Shown piece by piece: positions 1-8,174 of a DNA stretch of 52,177 nucleotides; the first letter of the stretch is position 1, and every line of letters begins with the position of its first letter. The stretch is from Fibrobacterota bacterium (lineage in GTDB: Bacteria > Fibrobacterota > Chitinivibrionia > Chitinivibrionales > Chitinispirillaceae). The stretch lies in the NCBI GenBank assembly GCA_023412475.1, contig JAEYNR010000040.1, positions 1-52,177 on the forward strand, given 5' to 3'. A program made the translations under genes and the position numbers. The notes beneath the pieces were generated by a model. That model had not been told where the DNA came from. It made no database searches and worked only from the letters and a program-made list of their open reading frames with translations.

Positions 1-383
1 GCGACGATTCTGGGTTTTGTGCACATGGGTGGATTCTCCTTTATTGGGTATGTGGAATTGCAGGGGATAAAGCTGCAATTTTGATTCCAAGGAAGTGCCC
101 CAGAGATGAAGGGTTTACTGATCACAATATCTTCTCTGGGGTGATAGGAACCGGAAAGCAGAAAATGAGCCAGAGTTAACAGATTAAGAATTTAGTAATC
201 ACCTAGGGGACATCCCTGAATCAAAGAATAAATCCCAAAAAAATGTAAGCCTCTGCCATATTTCAACCAAACTATCAGACCGTTGTTAAAACCCTCGCTC
301 TCATTTACCATCATTAGCCTAAAAAAGAGGAAACTGGAAATGTACAGACGAGTTATATTATACTGAAATAACAAGAGCAAAAT
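1..383. other. Left-edge intergenic region
   Basis: No convincing gene. One frame stays open from base 3 to a TAA near 180, and could be the tail of a gene entering from the left, but the peptide matches no family I know. The stretch holds one copy of the 44-bp palindromic element at 98-141 and, near 340-383, the AT-rich leader of the CAP-domain gene. Confidence 0.4.
98..141. repeat. 44-bp palindromic element, copy 1
   Basis: The element starts CCCCAGAGATGAAG and ends CTTCTCTGGGG, so the outer eight bases of each arm are inverted repeats. It has exactly the same 44-base length as the copies at 1340-1383 and 2754-2797. The centre differs, but GTTTAC-like bases recur when copy 1 is aligned with the reverse complement of copy 2. 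No transposase lies near it. Confidence 0.75.
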
Positions 384-1526
384 ATGAATAAACATCTCTC
401 ACCTATTCTTCCTTACATTCTTTTTTCCATTATCTGCAAAAACTCCATAGCAGGATATGGCGACTATTCCGACAGTATCCCTTCTGCTCGTGAACGAGAA
501 GTGCATGTAATGACCAACGCAGTAAGAATGGATCCTGAAGGCTTTCGTGATCTCTACATTAAAGGCGCAGATATTCTTAAAGCAGAAAATTACCCCCCAA
601 CAACTCCACTCTGGTATAACCATGAACTAAACATAGCTGCAAGGTTTCATTCCGTTGATATGGCCGTAAATTGCGGCTTAAGCCACCATTCCTGCGATGG
701 AACCAATTTCGCTAACCGCATCAAAAATTATTATAAAACAAGCAGCTCAATAGCTGAAAATGTTGCAACTGGCAGATCCACAGGCTTTATGACGGTAATC
801 CAGTGGCTAAGAGATGACAATAATCAAGGAGTTCCAGCTGAAGACCTGTCCTCTGGCGATGGACACCGGAAAAACATCATGAATCCCAAATACTACGAAC
901 TTGGCTGTGGATACGCATATAGTAATTCCAGAAAACACAATCACTTCTGGACTCAGGACTTTGGTGGTGGAACAGATAAGGACTATTACAAAATACCAGC
1001 TGGATGCCACTTCAAACCCAACGCATCCACTTTGTCCTATGCAGCAAATTACTATGATGCATCTGGTGTTGCCCCAAAAACCGCCTCAGTCATTATCGAT
1101 GAAAAATCTTACCCCATGGCACTGCACCTTGGAAGCGCGAGTAAAGGAACCTACCTCCTTTCAACCAATAATGATGAGGAAATGCACTGTTATTACTTTG
1201 TTTTTACTGATTGCTCTGGTAACACCGTTAGATATCCCCATACTTCAATACTTTCAACTGGAGAGCGGCCAGTCTGTGAAAATGTAAGCATCAAAAACGA
1301 CTGGTTACCCCGTTCAAAAATCAGCAGTAACAAAACTAACCCCAGAGGTGATCTTTTGACATGTAAACATTTCATCTCTGGGGCAAATCAATTAACCCAC
1401 ACCCATTCACACTACCGGCTTGATGGAGTGAAGATTACAGGAAAACTTCATCAATATTACTCATCCGGAATCTGGATTTATGGTAAAACAAAAACAGGGC
1501 AGGAAAGTATTACGCTTAAAAAATGA
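384..1526 (+). CDS. Exported CAP-domain (SCP/PR-1 family) protein
   Basis: This 380-residue protein starts with a hydrophobic signal-like segment (about residues 5-24). A CAP domain covers roughly residues 35-205. It has the family's helix with HSVDMA, a conserved AENVA segment, SGDGHRKNIMNP and a FWTQDFGGG end. CAP proteins are extracellular; bacterial ones have varied and mostly unproven roles, so no substrate is assigned. The last 50 residues contain YRLDGVKITG followed by YSSGIWIY and a TGQESITLKK end, which resembles a worn type IX-like C-terminal sorting domain (inference). A 44-bp palindromic element lies inside the reading frame at 1340-1383, just before that tail, and may have altered the C-terminal region. 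The ribosome-binding site is weak. The next gene, hisF, is 81 bases downstream on the same strand and need not be co-transcribed. Confidence 0.85.
   Translation: MNKHLSPILPYILFSIICKNSIAGYGDYSDSIPSAREREVHVMTNAVRMDPEGFRDLYIKGADILKAENYPPTTPLWYNHELNIAARFHSVDMAVNCGLSHHSCDGTNFANRIKNYYKTSSSIAENVATGRSTGFMTVIQWLRDDNNQGVPAEDLSSGDGHRKNIMNPKYYELGCGYAYSNSRKHNHFWTQDFGGGTDKDYYKIPAGCHFKPNASTLSYAANYYDASGVAPKTASVIIDEKSYPMALHLGSASKGTYLLSTNNDEEMHCYYFVFTDCSGNTVRYPHTSILSTGERPVCENVSIKNDWLPRSKISSNKTNPRGDLLTCKHFISGANQLTHTHSHYRLDGVKITGKLHQYYSSGIWIYGKTKTGQESITLKK
1340..1383 (+). repeat. 44-bp palindromic element, copy 2 (inside CAP gene)
   Basis: The left arm is CCCCAGAGGTG and the right arm CATCTCTGGGG. As plus-strand RNA the arms form an 11-bp stem with one G-U pair and a loop of about 20 bases. 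It is read through in frame by the CAP gene. Its outer flank, CAAATC, is also next to copy 3 when that copy is reverse-complemented, so the shared unit is slightly longer than 44 bp. Confidence 0.8.
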
Positions 1527-1607
1527 GTTATCCATTTTGACTCACAGTTTAAATAAAAAGAAACACAAAGAACAGATAAATCACTCATAAAGGAGATGTT
1601 TTTCAGC

Positions 1608-2372
1608 ATGAATCAAAATATTCGCATTATGCCCTGCTTGGACATGCAGAATGGCCGAGTGGTAAAGGGGATCCATTTTTTAGACATCCGTGATGCTGGC
1701 GATCCGGTGCAGTGCACAAAAGCCTATTGTGAAGCCGGTGCCGATGAGCTTGCCATGCTCGATATAACCGCCACTGTAGAGAATCGAGCAACTATGCTTG
1801 AGGTGATTAAAAGAGTTGCAGATGAAACCACAATCCCTTTTACCGTTGGTGGCGGAATCAGTAGCGTCAAATCTGCCGAAGCAGTTCTTAATTCCGGCGC
1901 TGATAAAATCTCAACCAGTAGCGCCGCTTTCCTTAACCCGGATCTAATACCTGAAATGGTCCGGGAATTTGGTGTCCAAAAGGTGACTGTTGCTATCGAT
2001 GTTGATAAAAATGAGGCCATGCCCTCAGGATATGAAGTCTATATCAATGGAGGTAGAACCGCAACCGGCACAGATGCAGTCGAATGGGCCAGACGAATTG
2101 ACGACTATGGAATACGGGTCATTCTGCCAACAAGCAAAGCCGGCGATGGAGCACGAAGCGGTTATGATCTGCCACTTATCCAAGCCTTGAAAAAAGCGGT
2201 AAAAGCAGAGATTGTGGCCTCCGGAGGTGCCGGGAAACTGGAGCACTTCCCGGAAGCTATCAAAGCGGGCGCAACTATTCTACTTGCTGCCTCAGTTTTC
2301 CATTTTGGTACTATCAAGATTCCCGTTCTCAAAAGCTATCTCTCTTCACTTGGTTACAATGTGAAGGTTTAA
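1608..2372 (+). CDS. hisF: Imidazole glycerol phosphate synthase cyclase subunit HisF
   Basis: HisF uses ammonia from HisH to turn PRFAR into imidazole glycerol phosphate and AICAR in histidine synthesis. The 254-residue (beta-alpha)8 barrel is full length. Both catalytic aspartates are present: D12 in PCLDMQNGRVVKG and D131 in VAIDVDKN. The phosphate-binding FTVGGGI and IVASGGAGKLEHF segments are also kept. The start is ATG 1608: an ATG at 1596 abuts the AGGAG ribosome-binding site at 1591-1595 and cannot use it. The loop after beta-strand 6, normally LTSxDRDGTKSGYD, reads PTSKAGDGARSGYD, and the residue equal to Thermotoga HisF gate residue Glu167 is Val171. No HisH or other his gene is in the window, so this may be the scattered housekeeping HisF or a divergent paralog. 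Confidence 0.9.
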   Translation: MNQNIRIMPCLDMQNGRVVKGIHFLDIRDAGDPVQCTKAYCEAGADELAMLDITATVENRATMLEVIKRVADETTIPFTVGGGISSVKSAEAVLNSGADKISTSSAAFLNPDLIPEMVREFGVQKVTVAIDVDKNEAMPSGYEVYINGGRTATGTDAVEWARRIDDYGIRVILPTSKAGDGARSGYDLPLIQALKKAVKAEIVASGGAGKLEHFPEAIKAGATILLAASVFHFGTIKIPVLKSYLSSLGYNVKV

Positions 2373-2380
2373 ACAGCGTC

Positions 2381-2443
2381 TTGTCCTGATTTTCATTTAC
2401 ATCTTCGTTAGGTTTGCTGTAAACATATATCGGGACAGGACAA
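2381..2443 (+). terminator. Nested hairpin downstream of hisF
   Basis: TTGTCCTG (2381-2388) pairs with CAGGACAA (2436-2443), and inside it TTTACA (2396-2401) pairs with TGTAAA (2418-2423). It begins eight bases after the hisF stop. No T-run follows, so it is either a 3'-end stabilising structure or a non-canonical terminator. Confidence 0.4.
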
Positions 2444-2528
2444 CCAGTTAGTGTCTTGGCACTGAAATTAGCATATCAGTAACATAACATTTAATGGTTA
2501 AGATGATTAAATCAGTTCCCTCCCCAGG

Positions 2529-2726
2529 CTCAGTCGGGAATTTTACCTCTTATGGGCTAGTCAATCGACTTCACAGATTTGAAGTACAATGACTGGTTTT
2601 GCACTGACAATATGGGTCTATGAGCAACCTGGTACCGCGATATCTGTAGCTACACTTGCCCTGTTCGGCTTTGTTCCAGCCATTATTATAAGTCTTATTA
2701 TCGGTGTTTATCTGGACAGATTCGAT
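2529..2726 (+). pseudogene. Remnant of an MFS transporter N-terminus
   Basis: Read in frame with 2589, the translation gives FYLLWASQSTSQI, a TGA stop at 2580, then MTGFALTIWVYEQPGTA and a second hydrophobic segment ending GVYLDRFD. This matches the first two transmembrane helices and the cytoplasmic D-R motif of MFS efflux proteins (MFS_3-like), where the family usually has a Gly at the stop. Similarity ends just after LDRFD, about 30 bases before the third 44-bp palindrome. The rest of the roughly 400-residue protein is absent. I call it a decayed fragment, not a small gene. Confidence 0.65.
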
Positions 2727-2753
2727 TGCAGCAGCCACGACTATCAGGATTTG

Positions 2754-2797
2754 CCCCAGAGATAACTTCTTGACACACTGCATTTTCACCTCTGGGG
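2754..2797 (-). repeat. 44-bp palindromic element, copy 3
   Basis: The arms are CCCCAGAGATAA and CACCTCTGGGG. On the minus strand the mismatching positions become G-U pairs, so minus-strand RNA would form a stem of about 12 bp. In that orientation it aligns with copy 2, including the CAAATC flank. It sits at the end of the MFS remnant. Confidence 0.75.
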
Positions 2798-3123
2798 ATA
2801 CCAGCCCGGATGCTGACCAAAAATGAATCACCTCAAAAAATTATTTCCAACTGTGATAATTGTGAGCTAAAAACATTTCCCTTCCTAGCTACCTTTAGTG
2901 TAATGCTAATGATTCATGGGAGTTCTACTGGAATAACCAGGGATCAGTTGTCTTTACAATAAGGAGATCTGCTTGAGCAAAGCCGAGATCATAAATAAGT
3001 GCAAATTACTAACTATAGAGGCGGTAAATCTTGATTTTGCTGATGAGATGTTCCTTATGTTCAACAAGTAATGTAAACTGAAAATGGACGATTTTTATTG
3101 GAAATCTTCCGTTTTTATAAAAT

Positions 3124-4038
3124 TTACCACGTATACTTCTGCACCGGCGCTCTTGGGTCAAGGGTCCACTCCTGAATCGATCCATCGTAAAGACTGGTGT
3201 GGGGATATTCAAGTACTTCTGATAACAGATACCACCATGTGGCCGCAAAACCACCTACCCCACAATAAACAATATTTTTCCTGTAACTAGGTAGTCCTAC
3301 AACTCCCCGCGCCATGGTAGCTATAATTTCACTATCTTTATACAGCCCCTCACTGGTAAATACCCATGGTGTAGGAAGATTAACTGCACCTGCGATATGG
3401 CCACTTTTTTCAGAAAATTCGGGTGGGTTAGTCACACCGAAGAAATCTTCTGGAATCCTGGCATCAATTATCCTGCTATAAAACATATGACTGGCTACAA
3501 AACTTTTACTGGCCAGAACCGATCTGTTAAATCGACCATTATAAACATTTATCTGAGCAGTAACAGCTTCCTGTGAAAACTCCCTTCCCTCAGCCAGCCA
3601 TTTTGTATATCCGCCATCTAAAATAGCCACATTGGCAACACCAGCATATATAAGAGTCCAGGCTACTCTATTTGTCTGAGCTCTGTCGAAATCATTTTCT
3701 GCAGTATTAGCAAGTACGATTCTGGAAACTGAGTTGATTCCAAGCTCACCGATCTTTGCCCGCAAATCCTCTTCCTCAGGAAGCTCCAGTAAAAGATTAT
3801 CCCTGGTAACCCACCATCCATCAACCGGAGAATTCACAGAAGAAACTATATGTCCTGCTACATAAGCGTCGGTATTTCTCAAATCAAGAACCTTAATGCC
3901 CTTATTTAGATTAGCAGCCAGCCATTCAGTTGATACAATCGGATCAATTTTTCTATGACAATTTTTAGCCTGTATCGGTACCACAGTAAAAGCCATCATG
4001 AAAATGGTCATTAATAACTTGCAATAATGCTTTGTCAT
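3124..4038 (-). CDS. Exported two-domain rhodanese (thiosulfate sulfurtransferase family)
   Basis: This 304-residue protein has a signal peptide (about residues 1-24, ending VPIQA), so it probably acts in the periplasm. Two rhodanese domains follow. The N-terminal one (about 33-145: VLDLRNTDAYVAGHI, AILDGGYTKWL) lacks the catalytic Cys. The C-terminal one (about 165-300) carries SGHIAGAVNLP and the active-site loop VYCGVGGFAA with Cys259. This is the usual SseA/TST arrangement for moving a sulfane sulfur to an acceptor such as cyanide or a thiol. The loop does not match the classical CRxGx(R/T) sequence, so the substrate is uncertain. Start ATG 4038 follows a GGGAGGG ribosome-binding site. 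It appears to be a single gene, with 427 bases to the next gene on the right. Confidence 0.85.
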   Translation of the reverse strand: MTKHYCKLLMTIFMMAFTVVPIQAKNCHRKIDPIVSTEWLAANLNKGIKVLDLRNTDAYVAGHIVSSVNSPVDGWWVTRDNLLLELPEEEDLRAKIGELGINSVSRIVLANTAENDFDRAQTNRVAWTLIYAGVANVAILDGGYTKWLAEGREFSQEAVTAQINVYNGRFNRSVLASKSFVASHMFYSRIIDARIPEDFFGVTNPPEFSEKSGHIAGAVNLPTPWVFTSEGLYKDSEIIATMARGVVGLPSYRKNIVYCGVGGFAATWWYLLSEVLEYPHTSLYDGSIQEWTLDPRAPVQKYTW

Positions 4039-4465
4039 AACCCTCCCGGTGATGCCAGCAAGTGACTATGTAATGTTTTGAAAAAACGGCTATCTCATAT
4101 TTTATCAAACAGTTAATTTCTGCTTAAAGCCCACTTACCCTAAAACCAATCCACCTTTAGCTATTTCCCTAAGATCAGAGTGATAATACTCAATATAATA
4201 GTGAAACTTCTTGGAACACAAAAAGTTATTCACTTTAAATAATATACCATGAGCACTTGGAATACCAACAAGGTTAAATTACTAGACCAAAAAAAGCTGG
4301 TATTTCACATTATCAGATCAAATCCGGTATTATTTTACCCGGTCAACTTTGGCCTGAAACTAAGATTGACTTCCACAGTTGAAAGAGCTTAAATTAAACC
4401 ATAAAAAGCCAGCATCTCCTTAAGAGATATGCTGACTAAGGCCGGTACTTTAATTAATTAAGACT
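4039..4465. other. Intergenic region between cotH-like and rhodanese genes
   Basis: AT-rich and without a gene. It should hold the promoter of the rhodanese gene near 4040-4120 and the terminator of the CotH-type gene at 4395-4433. I see nothing else in it. Confidence 0.5.
4395..4433 (-). terminator. Likely intrinsic terminator of the CotH-type gene
   Basis: Read on the minus strand, a stem built from GAGATATGCTG-type arms (CAGCATCTC against GAGATATGCTG, two-base bulge) is followed by GGCTTTTT. It lies about 30 bases past the CotH-type stop codon. Confidence 0.6.
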
Positions 4466-6673
4466 CTAATTGAGGGTGTTGGTCAAAGAATCCAGTGTTT
4501 TTATTCTTTTCTTAATCCAGACTTTCAGCGAGTCAACCTGCCCTTCCCAGGTTGAATCTGTTATTGTCTGGTCGAACATCCCGCCAAAGCCGCCGCCACC
4601 CCAACCGCCACCACCTGAATTATCAAGAAAGCAATCACCCATTGGATAGGCCTCAAAATTCCGGTGCGCCACATTTTTAAGCGGTCTTTTAGTATCATCT
4701 ATGATTTTTTCGATTCCTGCATCGCTGAGATTACCCTTACGAAGCTCCAGGTATCGGCTCTTGAAAGCGCTTTGAAACTCTGGTTGTTTCCACATCATAT
4801 TGTGCCAGTCCCCGCTTCCTTTGCGATTATCCAGAATATGCCATCCGGTTTTTCCATCACTGGTGAAATTACCCAAAGCGAAATTATAGTCCCATACCGG
4901 CCCAGCGGTTATGGGCATATCTCTTTCTTTATACATGAAATGGCTTTTGACCCAAGCATCTACGTTACGGGTTATTTCATTGAGCACATTATTATTTACA
5001 AAAGAGTTCATGTCCACGTATTTTTCCCAGTCACCAACCGGTTGTGCGTGCAATGCATCGTGAAACTCTTGAATGTAGTTGGTGATCCAATCGATCTGCT
5101 GCTGATTAGGTTTTGGAGGATCAATTAGTTCAAGATCATCATAACAGGTTCCCCTTGCACCTGTGCACTTCAGTTTGATCATGTCTTGGTCGTTTACCAT
5201 CTGATCAAATTTAAAGATATAAGCACCTGAGAGCTTGTCCGGATCTGTATCCTCAGGCCTCAACTGCTTCAAATCCAGAACATCTTTGCGGTTTTTTATA
5301 GGTTGAATCAGGTTATAGATCCCTTCGTAATCAGCCTTTTCTACAATTCCATTTTCCTGATTGATAAAAACTTCTGCCCAGCCATACTGAACTGTAGCAA
5401 GCCCGGCAGCCTTTCCTATTTCGAATGCTAAGACATTGCGGATAAGTGAATTATCGGTGCACAAGGAGATCAAAGCCCAATCAGAACCTCTGGGCATGCC
5501 TAATACAGGAAAATCTGTATCTTCATCAAAGTTATCCCACAGTTCGATCCGATATGGTCTCTGAGCAAACAGCATCATAGACGATTGGCCACGAAGATGG
5601 TATCCGGCACGAGTTGCCAGTGTAGGAGGATTACTGATCGATGCGACCCCATTTACCGGTTCGAAGGTCATAAAAGCCAGATCTATGAATTCGTACTTGT
5701 CTTGTGGTTTTCCTTTGCCATAACCATCCATAATAATGATAGGAATCTCTGAGGTATATTCAAAATTGCGGGCTATATAAATTGCAGTGCTATACTTGCC
5801 GGACAGGGAACCATTCACAAATGCTGCAGCTCGTAGTTGAGTGGTCTTATTGATAGTAATTGCCTTCTCATCATAGAGAGTTGATGAAGCTGTAGGCAAC
5901 TGCCCATCGATTGTGTACCTGATCTGAGCATCGGCAATTTTTGTGCTCATTTTTACTAACACACTGTCTCTAAATGTTTTGCTTGGTTCAGTAAAATCCA
6001 CATCACCCATCATAACCGATGGTCCATTAACCGGGTTTTCATCAAGTAAAGTTATGATTTGTAAGTCCGCTATCAGCTCACTGAGGGGTATTATGGCAGT
6101 AACTTTTCCCGGTTTGGAAATGATCAGACTATCCAAGGTCGTTGCCGCAACCTTTTTAAGACTGTTGGAATTTGGTCCCTTTTTGACCTGATTATTCCAT
6201 AACCACTTCGATCCACATTTTACCGCTTTCAGATTTATTCTTTCATCTCCCGAAATAATGGAAATGATCACAGTCTGCGAGTTAACCGATCTTGGAATCA
6301 GTTCATCAACATAGAGCCGGTTCTGCTTTTCCACCTCGACTCTGTTAAGAAGCGTTCCATTAATAGAAAAAACTGTAATTGAAGCATTAGAGAGATTGCC
6401 CAGTTCAAGCACCTTATTCTTTATGCCTATAAAACCTCTGGTTTTTTTAAGGTTGTCTTGAATAATTGCGGTGTTGCTGCTAAGTTGAAAATTTCCGGAG
6501 TTATCAGATAAGCAGGAGAAACTTAATTTTGATAACTTCAACTCTGCCTCTTTAATCGGTTTACCTTTCTGGTCTATTAGCTTGCCCTTCAGGTCGACTT
6601 CCTGAGCTTGAATTTTGAAAATAAGGCCCATGGTCATTGCAGCAAATAGACTACATTTTAAAAATAGATTCAT
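4466..6673 (-). CDS. Exported CotH-family protein with chitobiase-type domain
   Basis: The 735-residue protein has a signal peptide (about 1-23, ending IQAQ). Next is a carboxypeptidase-regulatory-like beta domain (about 27-60: GKLIDQKGKPIKEAEL) and a stretch like a type IX sorting domain (about 90-150). A chitobiase C-terminal-type domain (about 220-305: YTIDGQLPTASSTLY) precedes a CotH domain (about 320-640). The CotH part shows YHLRGQSSM, RPYRIELWD, GSDWALI, NVLAFEI and the kinase-like metal motif PVWDYNFALGN. Bacillus CotH is an atypical protein kinase, but the role of secreted bacterial versions in Gram-negatives is unknown. A glycine-rich run (GGGGWGGGGFGG) lies near residue 690. The start follows GAGAGGTGATAT. 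The gene stands alone. Confidence 0.85.
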   Translation of the reverse strand: MNLFLKCSLFAAMTMGLIFKIQAQEVDLKGKLIDQKGKPIKEAELKLSKLSFSCLSDNSGNFQLSSNTAIIQDNLKKTRGFIGIKNKVLELGNLSNASITVFSINGTLLNRVEVEKQNRLYVDELIPRSVNSQTVIISIISGDERINLKAVKCGSKWLWNNQVKKGPNSNSLKKVAATTLDSLIISKPGKVTAIIPLSELIADLQIITLLDENPVNGPSVMMGDVDFTEPSKTFRDSVLVKMSTKIADAQIRYTIDGQLPTASSTLYDEKAITINKTTQLRAAAFVNGSLSGKYSTAIYIARNFEYTSEIPIIIMDGYGKGKPQDKYEFIDLAFMTFEPVNGVASISNPPTLATRAGYHLRGQSSMMLFAQRPYRIELWDNFDEDTDFPVLGMPRGSDWALISLCTDNSLIRNVLAFEIGKAAGLATVQYGWAEVFINQENGIVEKADYEGIYNLIQPIKNRKDVLDLKQLRPEDTDPDKLSGAYIFKFDQMVNDQDMIKLKCTGARGTCYDDLELIDPPKPNQQQIDWITNYIQEFHDALHAQPVGDWEKYVDMNSFVNNNVLNEITRNVDAWVKSHFMYKERDMPITAGPVWDYNFALGNFTSDGKTGWHILDNRKGSGDWHNMMWKQPEFQSAFKSRYLELRKGNLSDAGIEKIIDDTKRPLKNVAHRNFEAYPMGDCFLDNSGGGGWGGGGFGGMFDQTITDSTWEGQVDSLKVWIKKRIKTLDSLTNTLN

Positions 6674-7091
6674 ATATCACCTCTCCCTGAAGGATAATAA
6701 AATCAAATTCTTATTAAATTGTTAGACTGAATATAAATGTTTAGTTACCTGGGAAAAGAATAATGTTCAATTTAACAGGAATGGAGCAAGATATTTTGAA
6801 TAATCTGTCATTTGATAAGATTGTCAATAAACTTTTATCAGTTCAATACAGGTTTACCTGTACAGCTTGATTCTGATTCTGCTTTGTTACCATCTTCAGT
6901 GAGATTATCATTTTTTTGCGGCTTTATAGTGCTCTGTGGAAACGAATCCTATCTTTCGTCTTTATCATGAAGTTGTGCTCATCAATATTTTTTAATGATT
7001 AATGAAGCCGGCTTTTATTATCCGGAGAAATATTCCTGAACTGATAATTAACCAGCTATTCCAGATTTTTTTTCAATAGGTCCCAAGCAGA
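6674..7091. other. Intergenic region upstream of the CotH-type gene
   Basis: No gene is visible. It should contain the CotH-type promoter (minus strand) and the 3' end of the glycosyltransferase operon. A perfect inverted repeat at 6847-6862 is the only clear structure. No strong terminator is visible for the operon ending at 7092. Confidence 0.5.
6847..6862. promoter_or_regulatory. Perfect operator-like palindrome
   Basis: TACAGGT-TT-ACCTGTA is a perfect dyad with 7-base arms, about 175 bases upstream of the CotH-type start. The size and symmetry suit a dimeric repressor site, but no matching regulator is identified and it is not a LexA box I recognise. Confidence 0.35.
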
Positions 7092-8171
7092 CTATTCCTG
7101 TAACACTCTTATCAATCTTTTGGCCTGACGCTCTATTCTGTTTCTTTTTGCATAATTCCAGGCAGACACTCCAATCATCTTTATCCGCTCAATATCATGA
7201 TACAAGTTCAATATGGCAGAGCAATCCGATTCGGAATCGGTTCCATTAAGCAGAACCCCATTTTTTTTATCCCTTATCATCTCTTTTGTTGAAGAAATAC
7301 CAGTACCAAAAACCACACATCCCCTGGCCATTGCCTCAAGTATGACAAATGCCCTTCCACCCTCGTAACGGGATGAAGAGATCAGAAAGGGACAGGTTTC
7401 ATACCATCGAATCATATTTTCCGGTGATTCTTTTTCTACTACAGTCAATGAATCACCTGGAAAATTGAGCAATTGTCTTTTCTCTTCTGCGATTTTTCCT
7501 GTACCTACCAGAATCATTCTTGCTTCTGAGCTTTCTACCAATACTTTTCTGAATAATTGCAGTGTGTATTCCAGGTTTTTTTTCCAGGTAAATCCCCCTA
7601 TTGACAACAAATTAAACGGAACTTTTTTTTGCAGAGGCCAGTATGGTTTCTCCGGCACCTCAATTCCGTTAGGAATTATCCTTAGCTTTCCAACTGATGA
7701 CTTGTACCTGGTGGCTATCCATCTTGCTTCTTCAATTGTGCCGCAAATGCAAATATCAGAAAGAAACAGATTGGCTTTTAGTAAAGGAAATCTCACAAGA
7801 TGAGCTTTCCAGCCAGTCGGATTGGTAATTATCCTCCCTGGAAGACGTTTCTCTGTTTCGTATACTTTTCCCTCCCATCCATGATTATGGAGTGCTATCC
7901 TTGTTTTTAAAGAGAATATTCTTATCAGTGCTGCACAAAAAACGCTGTCCGACGAACGGGCAATGATCCAGTCCGGAGGTGCACCCAAATGCGTTAAGAA
8001 TGTTAATGCCAATCTGAGGGAAAATTTCAGGTAATTGTCAGCTTTTTTTGAAGCGTAAATAGTTTCTACCTTCATTCCCGCATTCCTAAGATTTTGACTG
8101 AACTGTACCATTGATCGATGCACACCACCCTGCGAGGATTGATCAATGGATGCCGCAAACCAGATCTTCAT
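7092..8171 (-). CDS. Family 4-type (GT-B) glycosyltransferase
   Basis: The 359-residue cytosolic protein has the two Rossmann-like halves of a GT-B enzyme. The N-terminal half opens KIWFAASIDQSSQGGVHRS. The C-terminal half has LLSIGGFTWKKNLEYTL and the donor-binding YEGGRAFVILEAMARG, where the two glutamates are spaced EX8E, a variant of the usual EX7E. It would transfer a sugar from a nucleotide donor during surface polysaccharide assembly. The donor is not predictable. It is the last gene of the long minus-strand run, three bases after the preceding GT2 gene. Confidence 0.85.
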   Translation of the reverse strand: MKIWFAASIDQSSQGGVHRSMVQFSQNLRNAGMKVETIYASKKADNYLKFSLRLALTFLTHLGAPPDWIIARSSDSVFCAALIRIFSLKTRIALHNHGWEGKVYETEKRLPGRIITNPTGWKAHLVRFPLLKANLFLSDICICGTIEEARWIATRYKSSVGKLRIIPNGIEVPEKPYWPLQKKVPFNLLSIGGFTWKKNLEYTLQLFRKVLVESSEARMILVGTGKIAEEKRQLLNFPGDSLTVVEKESPENMIRWYETCPFLISSSRYEGGRAFVILEAMARGCVVFGTGISSTKEMIRDKKNGVLLNGTDSESDCSAILNLYHDIERIKMIGVSAWNYAKRNRIERQAKRLIRVLQE

Positions 8172-8174
8172 ATT

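Larger units (their letters stand above)
2373..3123. other. Intergenic region with decayed sequence
   Basis: This 750-base stretch has no intact gene. It holds a nested hairpin after hisF, an MFS transporter remnant, the third 44-bp palindrome, and near 2961-3071 an AAGGAGA ribosome-binding site followed by a TTG-started 32-codon frame of unknown meaning. The region looks like a graveyard of eroded coding sequence. Confidence 0.6.

Noticed and set aside
1608..2372. HisF considered as part of a HisH/HisF-type surface-sugar amidation pair.
   Set aside because: No HisH or WbpG-like gene is in the window, and sugar genes lie far off on the other strand.
98..2797. The 44-bp elements considered as ends of an insertion sequence or as CRISPR repeats.
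   Set aside because: No transposase lies between them, spacing is irregular (over 1.2 kb), and they do not form an array.
2973..3071. A 32-codon TTG-started frame with a good AAGGAGA ribosome-binding site.
   Set aside because: Too short to judge, no family resemblance, and it lies in a decayed region. It may be the beginning of a lost gene.
4664..5128. A 154-codon plus-strand frame within the CotH-type gene.
   Set aside because: It is the complement of conserved CotH-domain coding sequence, and no family match is seen.
6847..6862. Palindrome considered as a LexA box.
   Set aside because: It does not match the LexA box patterns I know, so it is kept only as an unnamed dyad.
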